Source: JAMXLO01 sp963850535 (GTDB taxonomy: Bacteria > Pseudomonadota > Alphaproteobacteria > Acetobacterales > Acetobacteraceae). Taken from it: a stretch of 64,000 bases of DNA. Positions 42,279 to 52,136 of this stretch are shown piece after piece. Numbering within the stretch: position 1 is the stretch's first letter; every line of letters begins with the position of its first letter. The DNA lies in the NCBI GenBank assembly GCA_963850535.1, contig CAWKMC010000040.1, forward strand, positions 124,001 through 188,000, read 5' to 3'. The notes beneath the pieces were generated by a model. It searched no databases. It was not told the origin of the DNA and was given only the letters and a program-made list of their open reading frames with translations. The position numbers and the translations under genes were made by a program.

Positions 42279-43828
42279 TTACGTTACATCTTCCCCGGCA
42301 AAACGGGATTTGGCCGCTTGTGGAGCAGACGAACGGCGCCAGATGGTTCTTCGCATGATAAGCTGAAGGCGCCGCCAGGTGATTGCCCCGCTGAATGCAA
42401 TTCGCTTGCCGTCGAAGAAGATGCCCAGCGGGGTGACAGACAGTGTATGCAAGCCATCAGGATAACGGCCACCAGGCTCCGGGGTGAGCCGGGCGACAGC
42501 CTCTTCCTCGTATTGCATCGGGGTGCAGTTGATAACCTTATTTATTACTAGGGCGCAGCCGTAGCTTTGCGAGCAGTCCTGGGCAGGGCGATAAAGGGTC
42601 TCGCCGACTGAGAAGGGAGTTCCCCCAGGACGCGAGGAACGCACGTCCATTTTCACCGGATTGAGCGGGTGTGAAGTCCATGGCCCCTCCAGACGCTTAG
42701 CGTAACGCAGGCAGAGATTCTCATGTAGGCCGAGATCAACGTCATTGTACGCAATCCAATACAAGCCGCCGTGCCGAAACAGCGTTGGATCCGCCATCGC
42801 GACGTCTTCGGCCACCACGCAAAACACGGAGGGCGGGGCATCCGGCTGAAGCTCGTAGATGAGTTGTCTGCGTTCCCACAGCATTTCTGGGACACACAGG
42901 ACAACGCCAGGTTCGGAGTAAGTGAACGGATATGATAGGTGGCTCGGTATGTTCAGTTGCACTGGAACAGTGCGGTGGCCGCCTGTTTCACCTGGCACCA
43001 GGGCTTCGATCGTCCCGCGACCGGTTCGGGTAGAGTAGCGCTCGTACAGCATGGCGCCCTCACACCCGGGCCAGGGAAACGGATCAGCGACAAACCCCTC
43101 ACTTGGCGGAACCTCAAACCAGGATTGAGCGGCTACAGCCCGTGACGTCAGGAAATTCTCGATAGGCTCACCAACTGTACAGATCGCCCAAACATCCGCG
43201 CCTAAGCGATCGCGCACCTCAGCCAGGATTCTGCGACAGCCTGGCTCCCCACCTGTCCATCGATCCGTACGGAAACGGGTTCGAACGGTTGCGGCCTTAG
43301 TGACCGCTCCGCATCGCGACCCTGAATGGCAGCGAGCACCAGCCAGACAGTGGCGCGCGCCAAACAATTCAGCAGGTCTCGATCACTGCGTCGGGCAGAT
43401 ACATGTGCCTCGGCCAGTGTAATCCACCCTGAGCCCGACGGCGCCATTTCGTTCAGATAGAGCGAACTCACCAAGCTTCCATCGAATGGTGTAGCCGAGA
43501 ATGGCCTCAGCAAGGGGCGGCCGGATGCATCGACGACGCGCCAGGTCCGCTGCGGCCCGGGGGCCACATCACCATGAAGGTCGAGCAGTATGTCCGGTTC
43601 ATCCGTTGCGTCGCCGAAGATTTCGGTTGGTCCAAACCAGTCGAGTGCACTGCCCCGAACCATCCAGCGCCAAAGTGGCGTCGATGGGGTAGGTTGGTCC
43701 ACCGCGGTGATCTCAGCCGCAGTTGCAATCCCTCGAACGAGTGCACGGGCGAGTGGCGATGACGTGCCTATCCCGGGTAAATGGATGCGGACCCTTTGAC
43801 CCTTAGCATTGGCAAAAGGGTGATGCAC
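42279..43828 (-). pseudogene. GINT1-like glycosyltransferase family protein, frame broken once
   Basis: The first frame (43828 to about 43230) covers a ~200-residue N-terminal domain (RVRIHLPGIGTSSPLARALV..., DILLDLHGDV). The second frame (to 42279) has the five-bladed-propeller-like part: FVADPFPWPG, MADPTLFRHGGLYWI, ENLCLRYAKRLEGPW and RPAQDCSQSYGCALVI. This pattern matches the glucosamine inositolphosphorylceramide transferase-like family, found in plants and bacteria. The frames join near 43230, where one base is missing or two are extra before ILAEVRDRLG. It probably modifies an exopolysaccharide or glycolipid. Confidence 0.7.
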
Positions 43829-43891
43829 CTAAGGTGTGCCGAGCCCGAAGATCCAGCGCGGCGAACTCAAGGCTGCAAAGCCCCCTGATTG

Positions 43892-44596
43892 CTATCGATG
43901 CAGTGGCATTAGTCGGCGGCGCATCGAATGGGCCCAACGTATCGGCGCTGGTATGTCCTTGCTCCACGATTTCTCCCAGAAGTGGGCCGCAAGTGTATCA
44001 TCGGTGATGCGGTTGTCGCTGAATTCCTCGCCATAGGCGAAGGGGAAAAACACCGTTTTCGGATAAACAAAGATGTCGTCCATTTGCACGCCTGCTGGCG
44101 AATAGTGGCGCAGCCCCTCCTCGCGGAGCAAGCGTGTTATCAATTTCGGCCCATATTTCGTCGGCCGCTCAAGGCCAAGCGGAAGCGGCCTTATCTGCAG
44201 CACTTCGCTGATCGCCCGCCCCACAAAAGGGTGTCTCGCCTCGGCGCCAAACACACCATTGGCCACCCAGTCAGTGGGATGTTCCTCATGCTGAAACACA
44301 AAAAAGCAGTGGTGCATCAGCAAGCTGTCAAGCGGCCGATAGACCTGGAAGTCGGTATCGAGATAGATGCCGCCCTGTTCATATATAGCGATCAGCCTGG
44401 CAATATCGGCTACTGTCGACCAGCGCCGTCGAGCATAGGCGCGCGCAATGGCCGGCAGCTTCATGTTGATGTTGTCTTCGTTCCACTCGACCAGTTCGAA
44501 ATGCGGATTGGTCTTACGCCAGGTAGCAATGAATGCACGCTGCTTGTCTGGCAGCTTGCCGCCTACCCAGACATAGTGCAGGCGCCGGGGAATCAT
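43892..44596 (-). CDS. Glycosyltransferase, OCH1 / DXD sugar-binding family
   Basis: A 234-residue glycosyltransferase of the Gly_transf_sug (OCH1-like, GT32) family. The N-terminal IPRRLHYVWVGGKLPDK and the nucleotide-sugar DXD motif in GGIYLDTDFQVYRPLD are clear. ADIARLIAIYEQGG precedes the DXD, as usual. It would transfer a sugar to a growing surface glycan on the cytoplasmic side. The start overlaps the flippase stop (44593/44596, ATGA), showing they are co-translated. Confidence 0.88.
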   Translation of the reverse strand: MIPRRLHYVWVGGKLPDKQRAFIATWRKTNPHFELVEWNEDNINMKLPAIARAYARRRWSTVADIARLIAIYEQGGIYLDTDFQVYRPLDSLLMHHCFFVFQHEEHPTDWVANGVFGAEARHPFVGRAISEVLQIRPLPLGLERPTKYGPKLITRLLREEGLRHYSPAGVQMDDIFVYPKTVFFPFAYGEEFSDNRITDDTLAAHFWEKSWSKDIPAPIRWAHSMRRRLMPLHR

Positions 44597-46108
44597 ACAG
44601 GTTCCTCTTGGGGGGCACTGTGCCCACTAGCGATGGCGCCCCGCAGCAACATGATCATCCGGCCAACATATCCTGGCAACAATACGAGTTCCAGTAGCAA
44701 AACGTAGGCCAAGCTGCCCGCGCCCAATGCCACCACCAATGCCGGAATGCCGGGCGGAAGCTGCTCGAGCACAGCAAGGGTGATCGCCAGCATTACAACC
44801 GCCGATAGAGTCACGCGCGACCAGTCGGACAGGATGGCACGCAGCGGCAGTCCGCACACGCGGTTGAGCGTGCGCAAGTGCAACGGGACCATCAGCACTG
44901 ATAGGACCGCCCATGCCGCACCGGCCGGAACGATGCCGAAGTAGGAGGAGAGGGGAAAGGCGACAAACGCAAGCGCAACATAGCACAGCGACAGATGGGT
45001 GAACCGATGTGGTCGGCCGAGTGCCGCCAGCGCCTGGCCGCTCAGGAACCAAAGGCCCAGCGTCGGGGACATGAAGCTCATTGCCTGCAGGACGCTTGCA
45101 GCCGGGGTCCAGCGTGATCCGAACAGCACAGGTATGAGGATCGGCGCACTTATTCCGAATGCCATGGCAGAAGGCGTCCAGATCGAATTCACGACCAATA
45201 CCATCTTGCGGTAGGTTGTCCGGAACATCGGCAGGTTATCGGCGTGGCGGCTTAATACCGGGAGCCCGACGCGTTCGAATGGATTGATGGTCAGCGTGAT
45301 CATCGTCAGCAAAATGCGCGATGCCAGCGCGTAATAACCTACGTCCGTTGCGCTAGCGAATAGACCGACGAAAAGTTGACTGGTGCGATCGGTCGCGAGT
45401 TTCACTCCATAGGCGAACATAAAGTGACCGGCAAAACTCATCAATTCGCGCAAATCGTTGACCCGCGCACGAAGTCCGGGTCGCCACGTCGACCGCCAGA
45501 ACATGATGCAAAGAATCGCGATGTACTGCGCAACCTGTGAATTGACGAGGGCCCATACGCCGTAGCCGCGAAGCGCCAGGACAATGCCAACGCAGCCGCC
45601 GGCGGCATAGCTGACCAGTGTCCTGGCCGCCAAAACCTTCATTTGTAATGCGCGACGGAATAATGCCGTAGGAACGGTCACCAGGGCCTGGAGCAGGCTC
45701 AACAGTGACAGCACTCGGATCATCGGATCGAGCTCGGGATCGCCGAATACCCCGGCCGCGAGGGGTGCACATAGTTGGGCGAAGGCGACCAAGCTCGATG
45801 CGAGGATCAGGTCACACCAAAACACCGTATCGAGAAAGCCAACGTCGATTTTCGGTCGCTGCACAATGGCGTCGGCAAAGCCGTAGTACTGTATGATCGT
45901 CAGCAGGAAATACAGCGACATAGCAATGGCGAAAATGCCGTGACCGAGCGGGGCCGATGACGCGCGCCAGAACCAAAAAGATCAGGAATGACGCTACTTG
46001 TCCGCCGCCGAGATCGGCCAGGGCCCAGAGAGTTGCATGTGCGGACCGCTCACGAGTAGGGGGCGCCACTGGCGCGTCAGGCGGCGCAATCTGTTCAGCG
46101 ATCGGCAT
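44593..46108 (-). pseudogene. Wzx-type polysaccharide flippase, frame broken once
   Basis: A MOP-superfamily lipopolysaccharide or exopolysaccharide exporter of about 505 residues with 12-14 hydrophobic segments. The N-terminus (HATLWALADLGGGQVASFLIFLVLARVIGP) is in one frame and the rest (MSLYFLLTIIQYYGFADAIVQRP to 44593) in another. They join at about 45949, where one extra base in CCCCGCTCGG follows VIGP. Flippases move lipid-linked glycans across the inner membrane. It lies between the glycosyltransferase gene and a long gene-free stretch that probably holds the promoter. Confidence 0.85.
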
Positions 46109-46766
46109 GTAAGGTCACAACGGCACGCTAATTGCTCGTGGCATGAATTTTCGGATACTCCCCGCCGTAGCGGCGGCTAGCTGACGAGGGCTCACATGAA
46201 AGCGAGTAAGCCCACTGTGGATGGATTGTGCGTATCCACTCTCAAATCGTGGCATACTTCGGGGAGTCGGTGAAAACGCCTGCTCAATTCTTGGCGAGGA
46301 ACCTGCGCTGGCCTGTCGCAGCAGGGATAGACCCTGTTGCCCCCAAGATGCCGACTGGACGCAGGGAGAGAAACTATCACGTAGGCCGCCTAACCCCTAC
46401 AAAGCCGGTTCAGTGAGATGCTCGCGTTTGTCGCGCAGAACCTAGTGAGCGAAGCGCCCCTCCCATCTCTCAAAGGTACCACCCTCCCGATATCCGAGGC
46501 AATAGTGGTCGGATTGTTGAAGCTTGAACGGGCCGGCCGTTACTCAGCGTCCAGCTCGCGCATTGTCGACGGCGGCTGACCAGCGCCATACCAGATGAGG
46601 CACCCTGGAGGTAGGTGATCGCACAGCATTCCAGTAGCCTTGCTCTTCGGACGTCGAACGTTGGCAACGGTCGCTGGACGCCATGGTGGCAACTGACATC
46701 GACGCGTGGACAAGGTACGCCATCGCGTGCAAACAAGCAGGCTCGAGAATTGCGCGGAATTGGCCC
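46109..46766. other. Long gene-free stretch between divergent genes
   Basis: About 650 bp between the flippase start (minus) and the M20 peptidase start (plus). I find no convincing protein, RNA gene or repeat. As both neighbours are transcribed away from it, it should hold two promoters. An in-frame extension of the M20 gene back to 46683 is possible. Confidence 0.5.
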
Positions 46767-47892
46767 ATGCCGCACACCGATGTGGGAACATCTGAGCGCC
46801 TGCTGGAAGAGCTATCCGGCTGGGTGCAGCTGGAGACACCAACAACGGACCCCCTCGCGGTCAACCGGCTGATGGACATAGCCGAGACAGAGCTCACTCG
46901 GGCAGGGGCTGCGACGACCCGCATTCCAGGTCGAGACGGGTTTGGTGACAACCTGATCGCGAGGACGCTGGGGACCGGAAAGCCAGTGCTCGTGGCCGGC
47001 CATCTCGATACGGTTTGGTCGGTGGGCACCCTGGACGGCATGCCGTATCAGGTGAACGGGGGGAAAGCGCACGGGCCGGGCATCTACGACATGAAGGCAG
47101 GCAGTTTCCTCGCCTTCCATGCGGTGCGATCGATCCTGCAGCAGCATGTGAGGACCCGGCGGCCGATCGTGCTGTTGCTTACGCCGGACGAGGAGGTGGG
47201 CAGCCCTACGTCGCGCCAATGGATCGAACGCGAGGCCGAGGCGGCAGCCTGCGTATTGATCCCGGAACCGGCGGGCCAAGGGGGTGCCTGTGTCACCGCG
47301 CGCAAGGGGGTCGGGCGCTTCGTCATGCGCGTGGAAGGCCGCGGCGCGCACTCCGGCGGCAACTTCCAGGAGGGTGCGTCGGCGGTCGTGGAGCTGGCCC
47401 GGCAGATCATGCGAATCCACGAACTGGTGGACCTGGACCGCGGCATCACGCTGAACGCCGCCCCGGTGTGGGGCGGGTCGCGACCGAATGTCATCTCGCC
47501 GGATGCCGGATGCGAAATCGACCTGCGGGTGAACTCCGTTGCCGATGGCGCGCACATGGAGAGCCTGTTGCTGGAGACCACGGCGCTGACCCCGGGCTGT
47601 CGTGTGGTGGTGAAGGGCGGCATGAACCGCCCGCCATTCGCTGAAAATGCGGCGAATCCTGACGTTGTACGAGAAGGCGCGGGGCATCGCCGAGACTGTC
47701 GGGATCGCGTTGCCACGACAGCATCGCGGCGGCGGATCGGATGGCAATTTCACTGCGGCAATGGGGGTGCCGACGCTGGATGGTCTCGGCTGTCCCGGTT
47801 CGGGCGCACATGCGAGCCACGAGCATATCCTGTGGCAGCAGCTTGCGCCGCGCGCGGCGTTGATGGCGGGACTGCTGGAGGAACTCGACTAG
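46767..47892 (+). pseudogene. M20 family metallopeptidase, carboxypeptidase G2-like, frame broken once
   Basis: A zinc peptidase of about 375 residues. Metal ligands are visible: His in VAGHLDTVWS, Asp in GPGIYDMKAGS, Glu pair in TPDEEVGSPTS and, after the break, His in GAHASHEHILW. The frame changes at about 47655, between NRPPFAENA and ILTLYEKARGIAETV. Such enzymes remove C-terminal glutamate or hydrolyse aminoacyl amides. Start ATG 46767 fits the family better than 46683. Its presence before the acetylation genes is unusual. Confidence 0.8.
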
Positions 47893-47906
47893 CACCCGCT
47901 AACGCG

Positions 47907-49291
47907 ATGCTGTTCAATTCGCAGGCTTTCATCTGCGGCTTCCTGCCGATCGTGACTGGCGCTGTACTACGCATTGCATGCGCATCGAAGCGCGCGGCAG
48001 GCGCTGGTGGTGCTGGCGTCGCTCGCCTTCTACGGCTGGTGGGACATCCGCTTCGTCCCGCTGCTTATGGCATTGACCGTTGCCAACTGGTTGGTCGTAC
48101 GCTGGTTCGCCGGTTCACGCGCAGGATGGATTCCGCTGCTGGGGGTCGCGCTGAATCTGACGGTGCTCGGCATCTGCAAATATGCTGATTTCTTCCGGGC
48201 GACAGCCGATGCGCTGCTGGGGGAGGCCTTTCATCCCTGGGAACTTATTCTGCCGCCTGGGTATCAGTTTCTTCGTATTTCAGAAGATCTCGTACCTGAT
48301 CGACCTGCGCCGGGGTGACCGACACATTTACGGTTTCCTCGACTTCTGCATGTTCGTGACGTTCTTCCCGCAGCTGATCGCCGGACCCATCGTCCGGCAC
48401 AACGAGATCATTCATCAGTTCCGACTTGATCCATGCAGGCCGGGGATGTGGGAGAACCTGTCCCGTGGCTTCGTGCTGTTTGTGATCGGCGTGGCGAAGA
48501 AGGTCGCATTGGCCGACACGCTGGCGATGGTCGCCGATCCGCTGTTCGGCAAGGCGGTCACCGCGTCGCTGTCGGCAGCCGAGGCGTGGGTCGCCACCGT
48601 GGCGTATACGCTGCAGATCTATTTTGATTTTTCCGGCTACTCGGATATGGCGATCGGTCTGGCTCTGATGTTCGGCCTGTCGCTGCCGCTGAACTTCAAC
48701 GCGCCTTACCGTGCCATTTCGATCCGCGACTTCTGGCGACGCTGGCACATGACGCTGTCGCGATTTCTGCGCGACTATCTCTACATACCACTTGGCGGCA
48801 ACCGGTGCGGTCCGCTGCGCCAGGCGACCAATGTGATCGTTACCATGCTGCTGGGTGGACTTTGGCATGGCGCCAACTGGACCTTCGTTGCCTGGGGAGG
48901 CCTGCATGGCGTGGCACTCGCGGTGAACCACGTATGGCAGGCGCTCGGGCTGCGTTTGCCGCGGGCCATCGCCTGGGCGCTAACCCTGTTATTCGTCATG
49001 GCCTGTTGGGTGCTGTTCCGCGCCGCTGATTTCGGTACGGCCGGTTCCGTCCTGTCGTCGATGGCGTGGTTGCACGGTGGTGCGGGCCACATCACACTGG
49101 ATCGCGAATTCGTTGTGGCCATCATCGGCGGCGCAGCCGTCGCGCTGCTTGGGCCGACGAGCCAGGCAATCGCGCTCGAGAGGTTGCGACCAAAGCCTTG
49201 GCTGGCTGTGCCGGCTGGCGCTGGATTGGCCTATCTGCTGCTGCTGGTCGGCGGCCGGCTGCCAAATGTCTTCATCTACTTCCAGTTCTGA
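47907..49291 (+). pseudogene. MBOAT O-acyltransferase, AlgI-like, frame broken twice
   Basis: A membrane-bound O-acyltransferase of about 460 residues. The three frames carry MLFNSQAFICGFLPI, then LVVLASLAFYGWWDIRF to FHPWELILP, then LGISFFVFQKISYLIDL to the stop. Signatures are FPQLIAGPIVR, SGYSDMAIGLALMFG, FWRRWHMTLSRFLRDY and the catalytic His in LGGLWHGANWTF. Breaks are near 47958 and 48255 (one extra C in CCGCCTG). With the SGNH gene it forms an AlgI/AlgJ-type polysaccharide acetylation pair, the MBOAT passing acetyl groups across the membrane. Confidence 0.85.
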
Positions 49292-50472
49292 CGCCATCTC
49301 TCTCTGGCGCCGCTTCTTCCGTCTTGCCGCGGGCACGGCGGTGCTCGCGGTGATCGTGATCTACGCCTTCGTAGTACCTGGTGGATCCGTTCAACACGCT
49401 GTCGCTTTCGCCGCCGCTGCATCGCGGCCTCGTCGCCAGCAACCAGCGGTTTTCCTATCCGTCCGTGGCGCGCTCGGAACGGTTCGACAGCGCGGTGTTC
49501 GGCACTTCGACCAGTCGGTTGCTTCGCCCCGATCTGCTGGACACGGAGTTTGGCGGCCGCTTCGCCAACCTAGCGATGAACGCGGCGACGCCGTATGAGC
49601 AGGCGCGCCTGATGCAGGTCTTCCGATCGGCGCACCTTGCCGCACGCACGATCGTTGTCGGGCTTGATCTCAGCTACTGTGCCACCGGCAATTCAGAGCA
49701 ATTGCTGACCCCCCGCGCCTTCCCGACATGGCTGTACGAGGACAACGCCCCTTGGCGCGGTTACCGGGAGATGTTCAATCTGTTTGCGGTGCAGGAGGCA
49801 GGCCAGCAGTTCGGCCTTTTGATTGGGCTCAAACGTCCCTTTTATAACAGCGATGGATACACCGATTTTCTGCCGCCGGATGGCGACTACGATCCTGCGC
49901 GCGTAGCCAAACATATGCAGCTGTCCGGTATATTGATCCCGTCGGGTGCCCGGGACGGTGATCCGGCGGATTGGCGTTATCCGGCGATCGAAAGGCTGGA
50001 CACTGTGATTGCCCCCTTCGCCGACAGTACCCGCAAGATCCTGTACCTCGTTCCGTACAGCCGGCAGATCATGCCCGCGCCCAACTCATCCGGCGATGTG
50101 GTATGGCAGGAATGCAAGCGGCGCGTAGTGGTTCTCGCGGACCGCACACCGAATACCTTGGTGCTTGATTTTATGCGGCCCACTCCCATTACCGATGCGG
50201 TGAACAACTACTGGGATGGGTTGCATTATCGTCACGAAATCGCCGACCGCGTCGTGCGCGATCTGGCCGCCGCTGAGCAGGGGGCAGCATCGCCTGACTA
50301 TGCGCGGCTGGCCGAGAACAGGCTGTCTGCCAGTTTGCTGAACAAAGGAACTGCTGCGATCAGGTCCGGTGTCCGCGCCTTCTCGGTTGGCGTATGCGCC
50401 TCGCCTATGTCGCCTGGTCCCAGCACGACGCATGGTGCGATAGCCTGCAGTTCCGAGGCGTCCGTCCCATAG
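49266..50472 (+). pseudogene. SGNH/AlgJ-like acetyltransferase partner, frame broken once
   Basis: A membrane-anchored periplasmic protein of about 400 residues. The N-terminus (LWRRFFRLAAGTAVLAVIVIYAFVV) is a signal anchor overlapping the MBOAT end. The main frame begins at DPFNTLSLSPPLHRG after a break at about 49380. GTSTSRLLRP contains the likely nucleophile block and WDGLHYRHEIADRV the Asp/His block. It probably transfers acetyl groups to a surface polysaccharide. Its C-terminus overlaps the convergent M20 gene by 175 bp; a lost stop is likely. Confidence 0.75.
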
Positions 50473-51419
50473 GGCGCGGTACTCGCCGGCTTACCGGACA
50501 GCGCGACACAATGCCGTATCAATGGATGATCCGGCGCAAGCTCAGGCGGGAACCCTTCGCGTGCCTCGCTGACCGCAATGCCAAACCGCCGTGCGGCGTC
50601 ATATACCGCTGTCACTACAGGGGTTGGATCGATCTTGGCCGAGTAGCGGAACTTGATCCGTGCCGTCGCCTTGGGGACGGTCACGTTCATGGCCGCGCCA
50701 TGGTTGTCGAGCACAAGATTGAAATCGCTGAACGGAGGATCGTAGTCCGAGTCCTGCAGGTTAGTATCGCTGCGCAACCGCTCGAACACGGCTTTCATTT
50801 CCACCAGGAATGGAACCAGGTCCCAGTTTGCATTGCGGCCCCGGCCGGTGCTGCTGTGCGCCTGCACGCCGGTCGCCACGCAGGTGAAGGCGATGTGGCT
50901 GCGATGGCCGCGCACCGGGGCGAGCCCGGTGGGCTCGGCGACGATGATAGCCGTGGGCTTCACGCGCCGCACCAGCTCTGAACGCTCGGCGATCAGGCGC
51001 GCTCCCTGTTTCGTCGTCTCTTCGTCCGTGGTGATCAGCAGCGTGATGGGCACCGTCGTGGGCAGTGGCCGGGCCGCTGCAATAATAGCGGCCACCGGGC
51101 CCTTCATGTCGGTGCTGCCGAGCCCATGTAGTGTGCCGTCGGGGTCGAGCTGCGCAGACCAGGGGTCTGTCTGCCAGCCAGTGTCGGGCACCGTATCCAT
51201 GTGACCTGAGAGCGCAATGCCGCCTGCGGGGCCACGATGTGCGACCAGTGCGCGCTTCGCCACGCCCGTGGCGTCGGTGTAGTCAATTCGCTCGACGTCA
51301 AATCCGTTCAGCGCCGTCTCGACGCGATCGGCTATCGGCAAGTTCGAAACGAAGCTCCGGCTGTCGATCCGTATAAGATCCCGCGCCAGGGCCACAATGT
51401 CCGTCTCTGTGTTGTTCAT
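50298..51419 (-). CDS. M20 family deacetylase (ArgE/DapE group)
   Basis: A 373-residue zinc-dependent hydrolase. Metal ligands: His in ALSGHMDTVPD, Asp in LGSTDMKGPVA, Glu pair in TTDEETTKQG, Glu in VAEPTGL and His in GEAHTPTEK. The DapE/ArgE-type dimerisation domain is present (GVQAHSSTGRGRNAN). It would remove an N-acyl group from an amino acid or peptide. ATG 51419. It is the first of a group with D-aminopeptidase and other peptide-related genes, but a convergent neighbour of the acetylation cluster. Confidence 0.87.
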   Translation of the reverse strand: MNNTETDIVALARDLIRIDSRSFVSNLPIADRVETALNGFDVERIDYTDATGVAKRALVAHRGPAGGIALSGHMDTVPDTGWQTDPWSAQLDPDGTLHGLGSTDMKGPVAAIIAAARPLPTTVPITLLITTDEETTKQGARLIAERSELVRRVKPTAIIVAEPTGLAPVRGHRSHIAFTCVATGVQAHSSTGRGRNANWDLVPFLVEMKAVFERLRSDTNLQDSDYDPPFSDFNLVLDNHGAAMNVTVPKATARIKFRYSAKIDPTPVVTAVYDAARRFGIAVSEAREGFPPELAPDHPLIRHCVALSGKPASTAPYGTDASELQAIAPCVVLGPGDIGEAHTPTEKARTPDLIAAVPLFSKLADSLFSASRA

Positions 51420-51581
51420 GCAATCCCTGTGTTTTTGGCAAGCAAGGTAGTTTCAAAGCGAAGGGGTCTGCCATGCAATATTTGCGTGCCGCCCCGCTTC
51501 CATGAAGTCCCGTTCGTAGACGTAACGGTAACCTTGCCAAACGATATTGCCGCCCGACCGCAGTAGACATGGAATGAGTTT

Positions 51582-51809
51582 ATGCGCAAGGGACTGAAAG
51601 GATCTGATCTCTCTGTCGAGGTGGATCCGTCACCGGAGCATGAGCTTTACCTCCAACACTTGGCGCAACGTCAGCGCGGCCAGATGCGGTTGAAACTGAG
51701 TGCAGGCCAGGTCGACGAGATGGTGCGCCAGTTTATGAATTCGCACGGGGGCGCCACGGTGTGCCCTCCGGCCTATGCGTGCAAATCGCGCCAGTATCAT
51801 CTGGGCTGA
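51582..51809 (+). CDS. Small uncharacterised protein
   Basis: A 75-residue basic frame with even composition (KLSAGQVDEMVRQFMNS) and no signal or membrane segment. GGAATGAG precedes ATG 51582. Codon use is compatible with a real gene, but I do not recognise a family. It stands between divergent M20 and convergent D-aminopeptidase genes. Confidence 0.4.
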   Translation: MRKGLKGSDLSVEVDPSPEHELYLQHLAQRQRGQMRLKLSAGQVDEMVRQFMNSHGGATVCPPAYACKSRQYHLG

Positions 51810-52136
51810 TGCCCTCATTTGAGAGACCGGTCAGAAGCATACTGGAGCGGTCGAAGGGGCGCGAGGCTATGGGGCGTTACGGGTGCTTCGTCAGAGAGAC
51901 GAGGTAGTCGCGCTCTCGCAAATGGCCTCATGCGATAGAGTGGTATCCTGCCAGATCTCGAAGCTGTGCACTCGGTTTGCGTCAGGGTTTCTGCAACTTA
52001 CATAGAAACCTCGACGATGGCCGCATTCAGATCGAGGGAACTCCGCGCCAATGACGGTGCTCTTACTATCGAGCAGCGCATGCCCTCCAGGCGATCCGTT
52101 GCCACGGAAACTTACCGGGGGCTGTGGTGCAATGTG
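51810..52136. other. Gene-free stretch
   Basis: Some 330 bp between the small ORF and the end of the D-aminopeptidase gene. I see no coding frame with a usable start, no hairpin worth reporting and no RNA gene. Confidence 0.4.
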
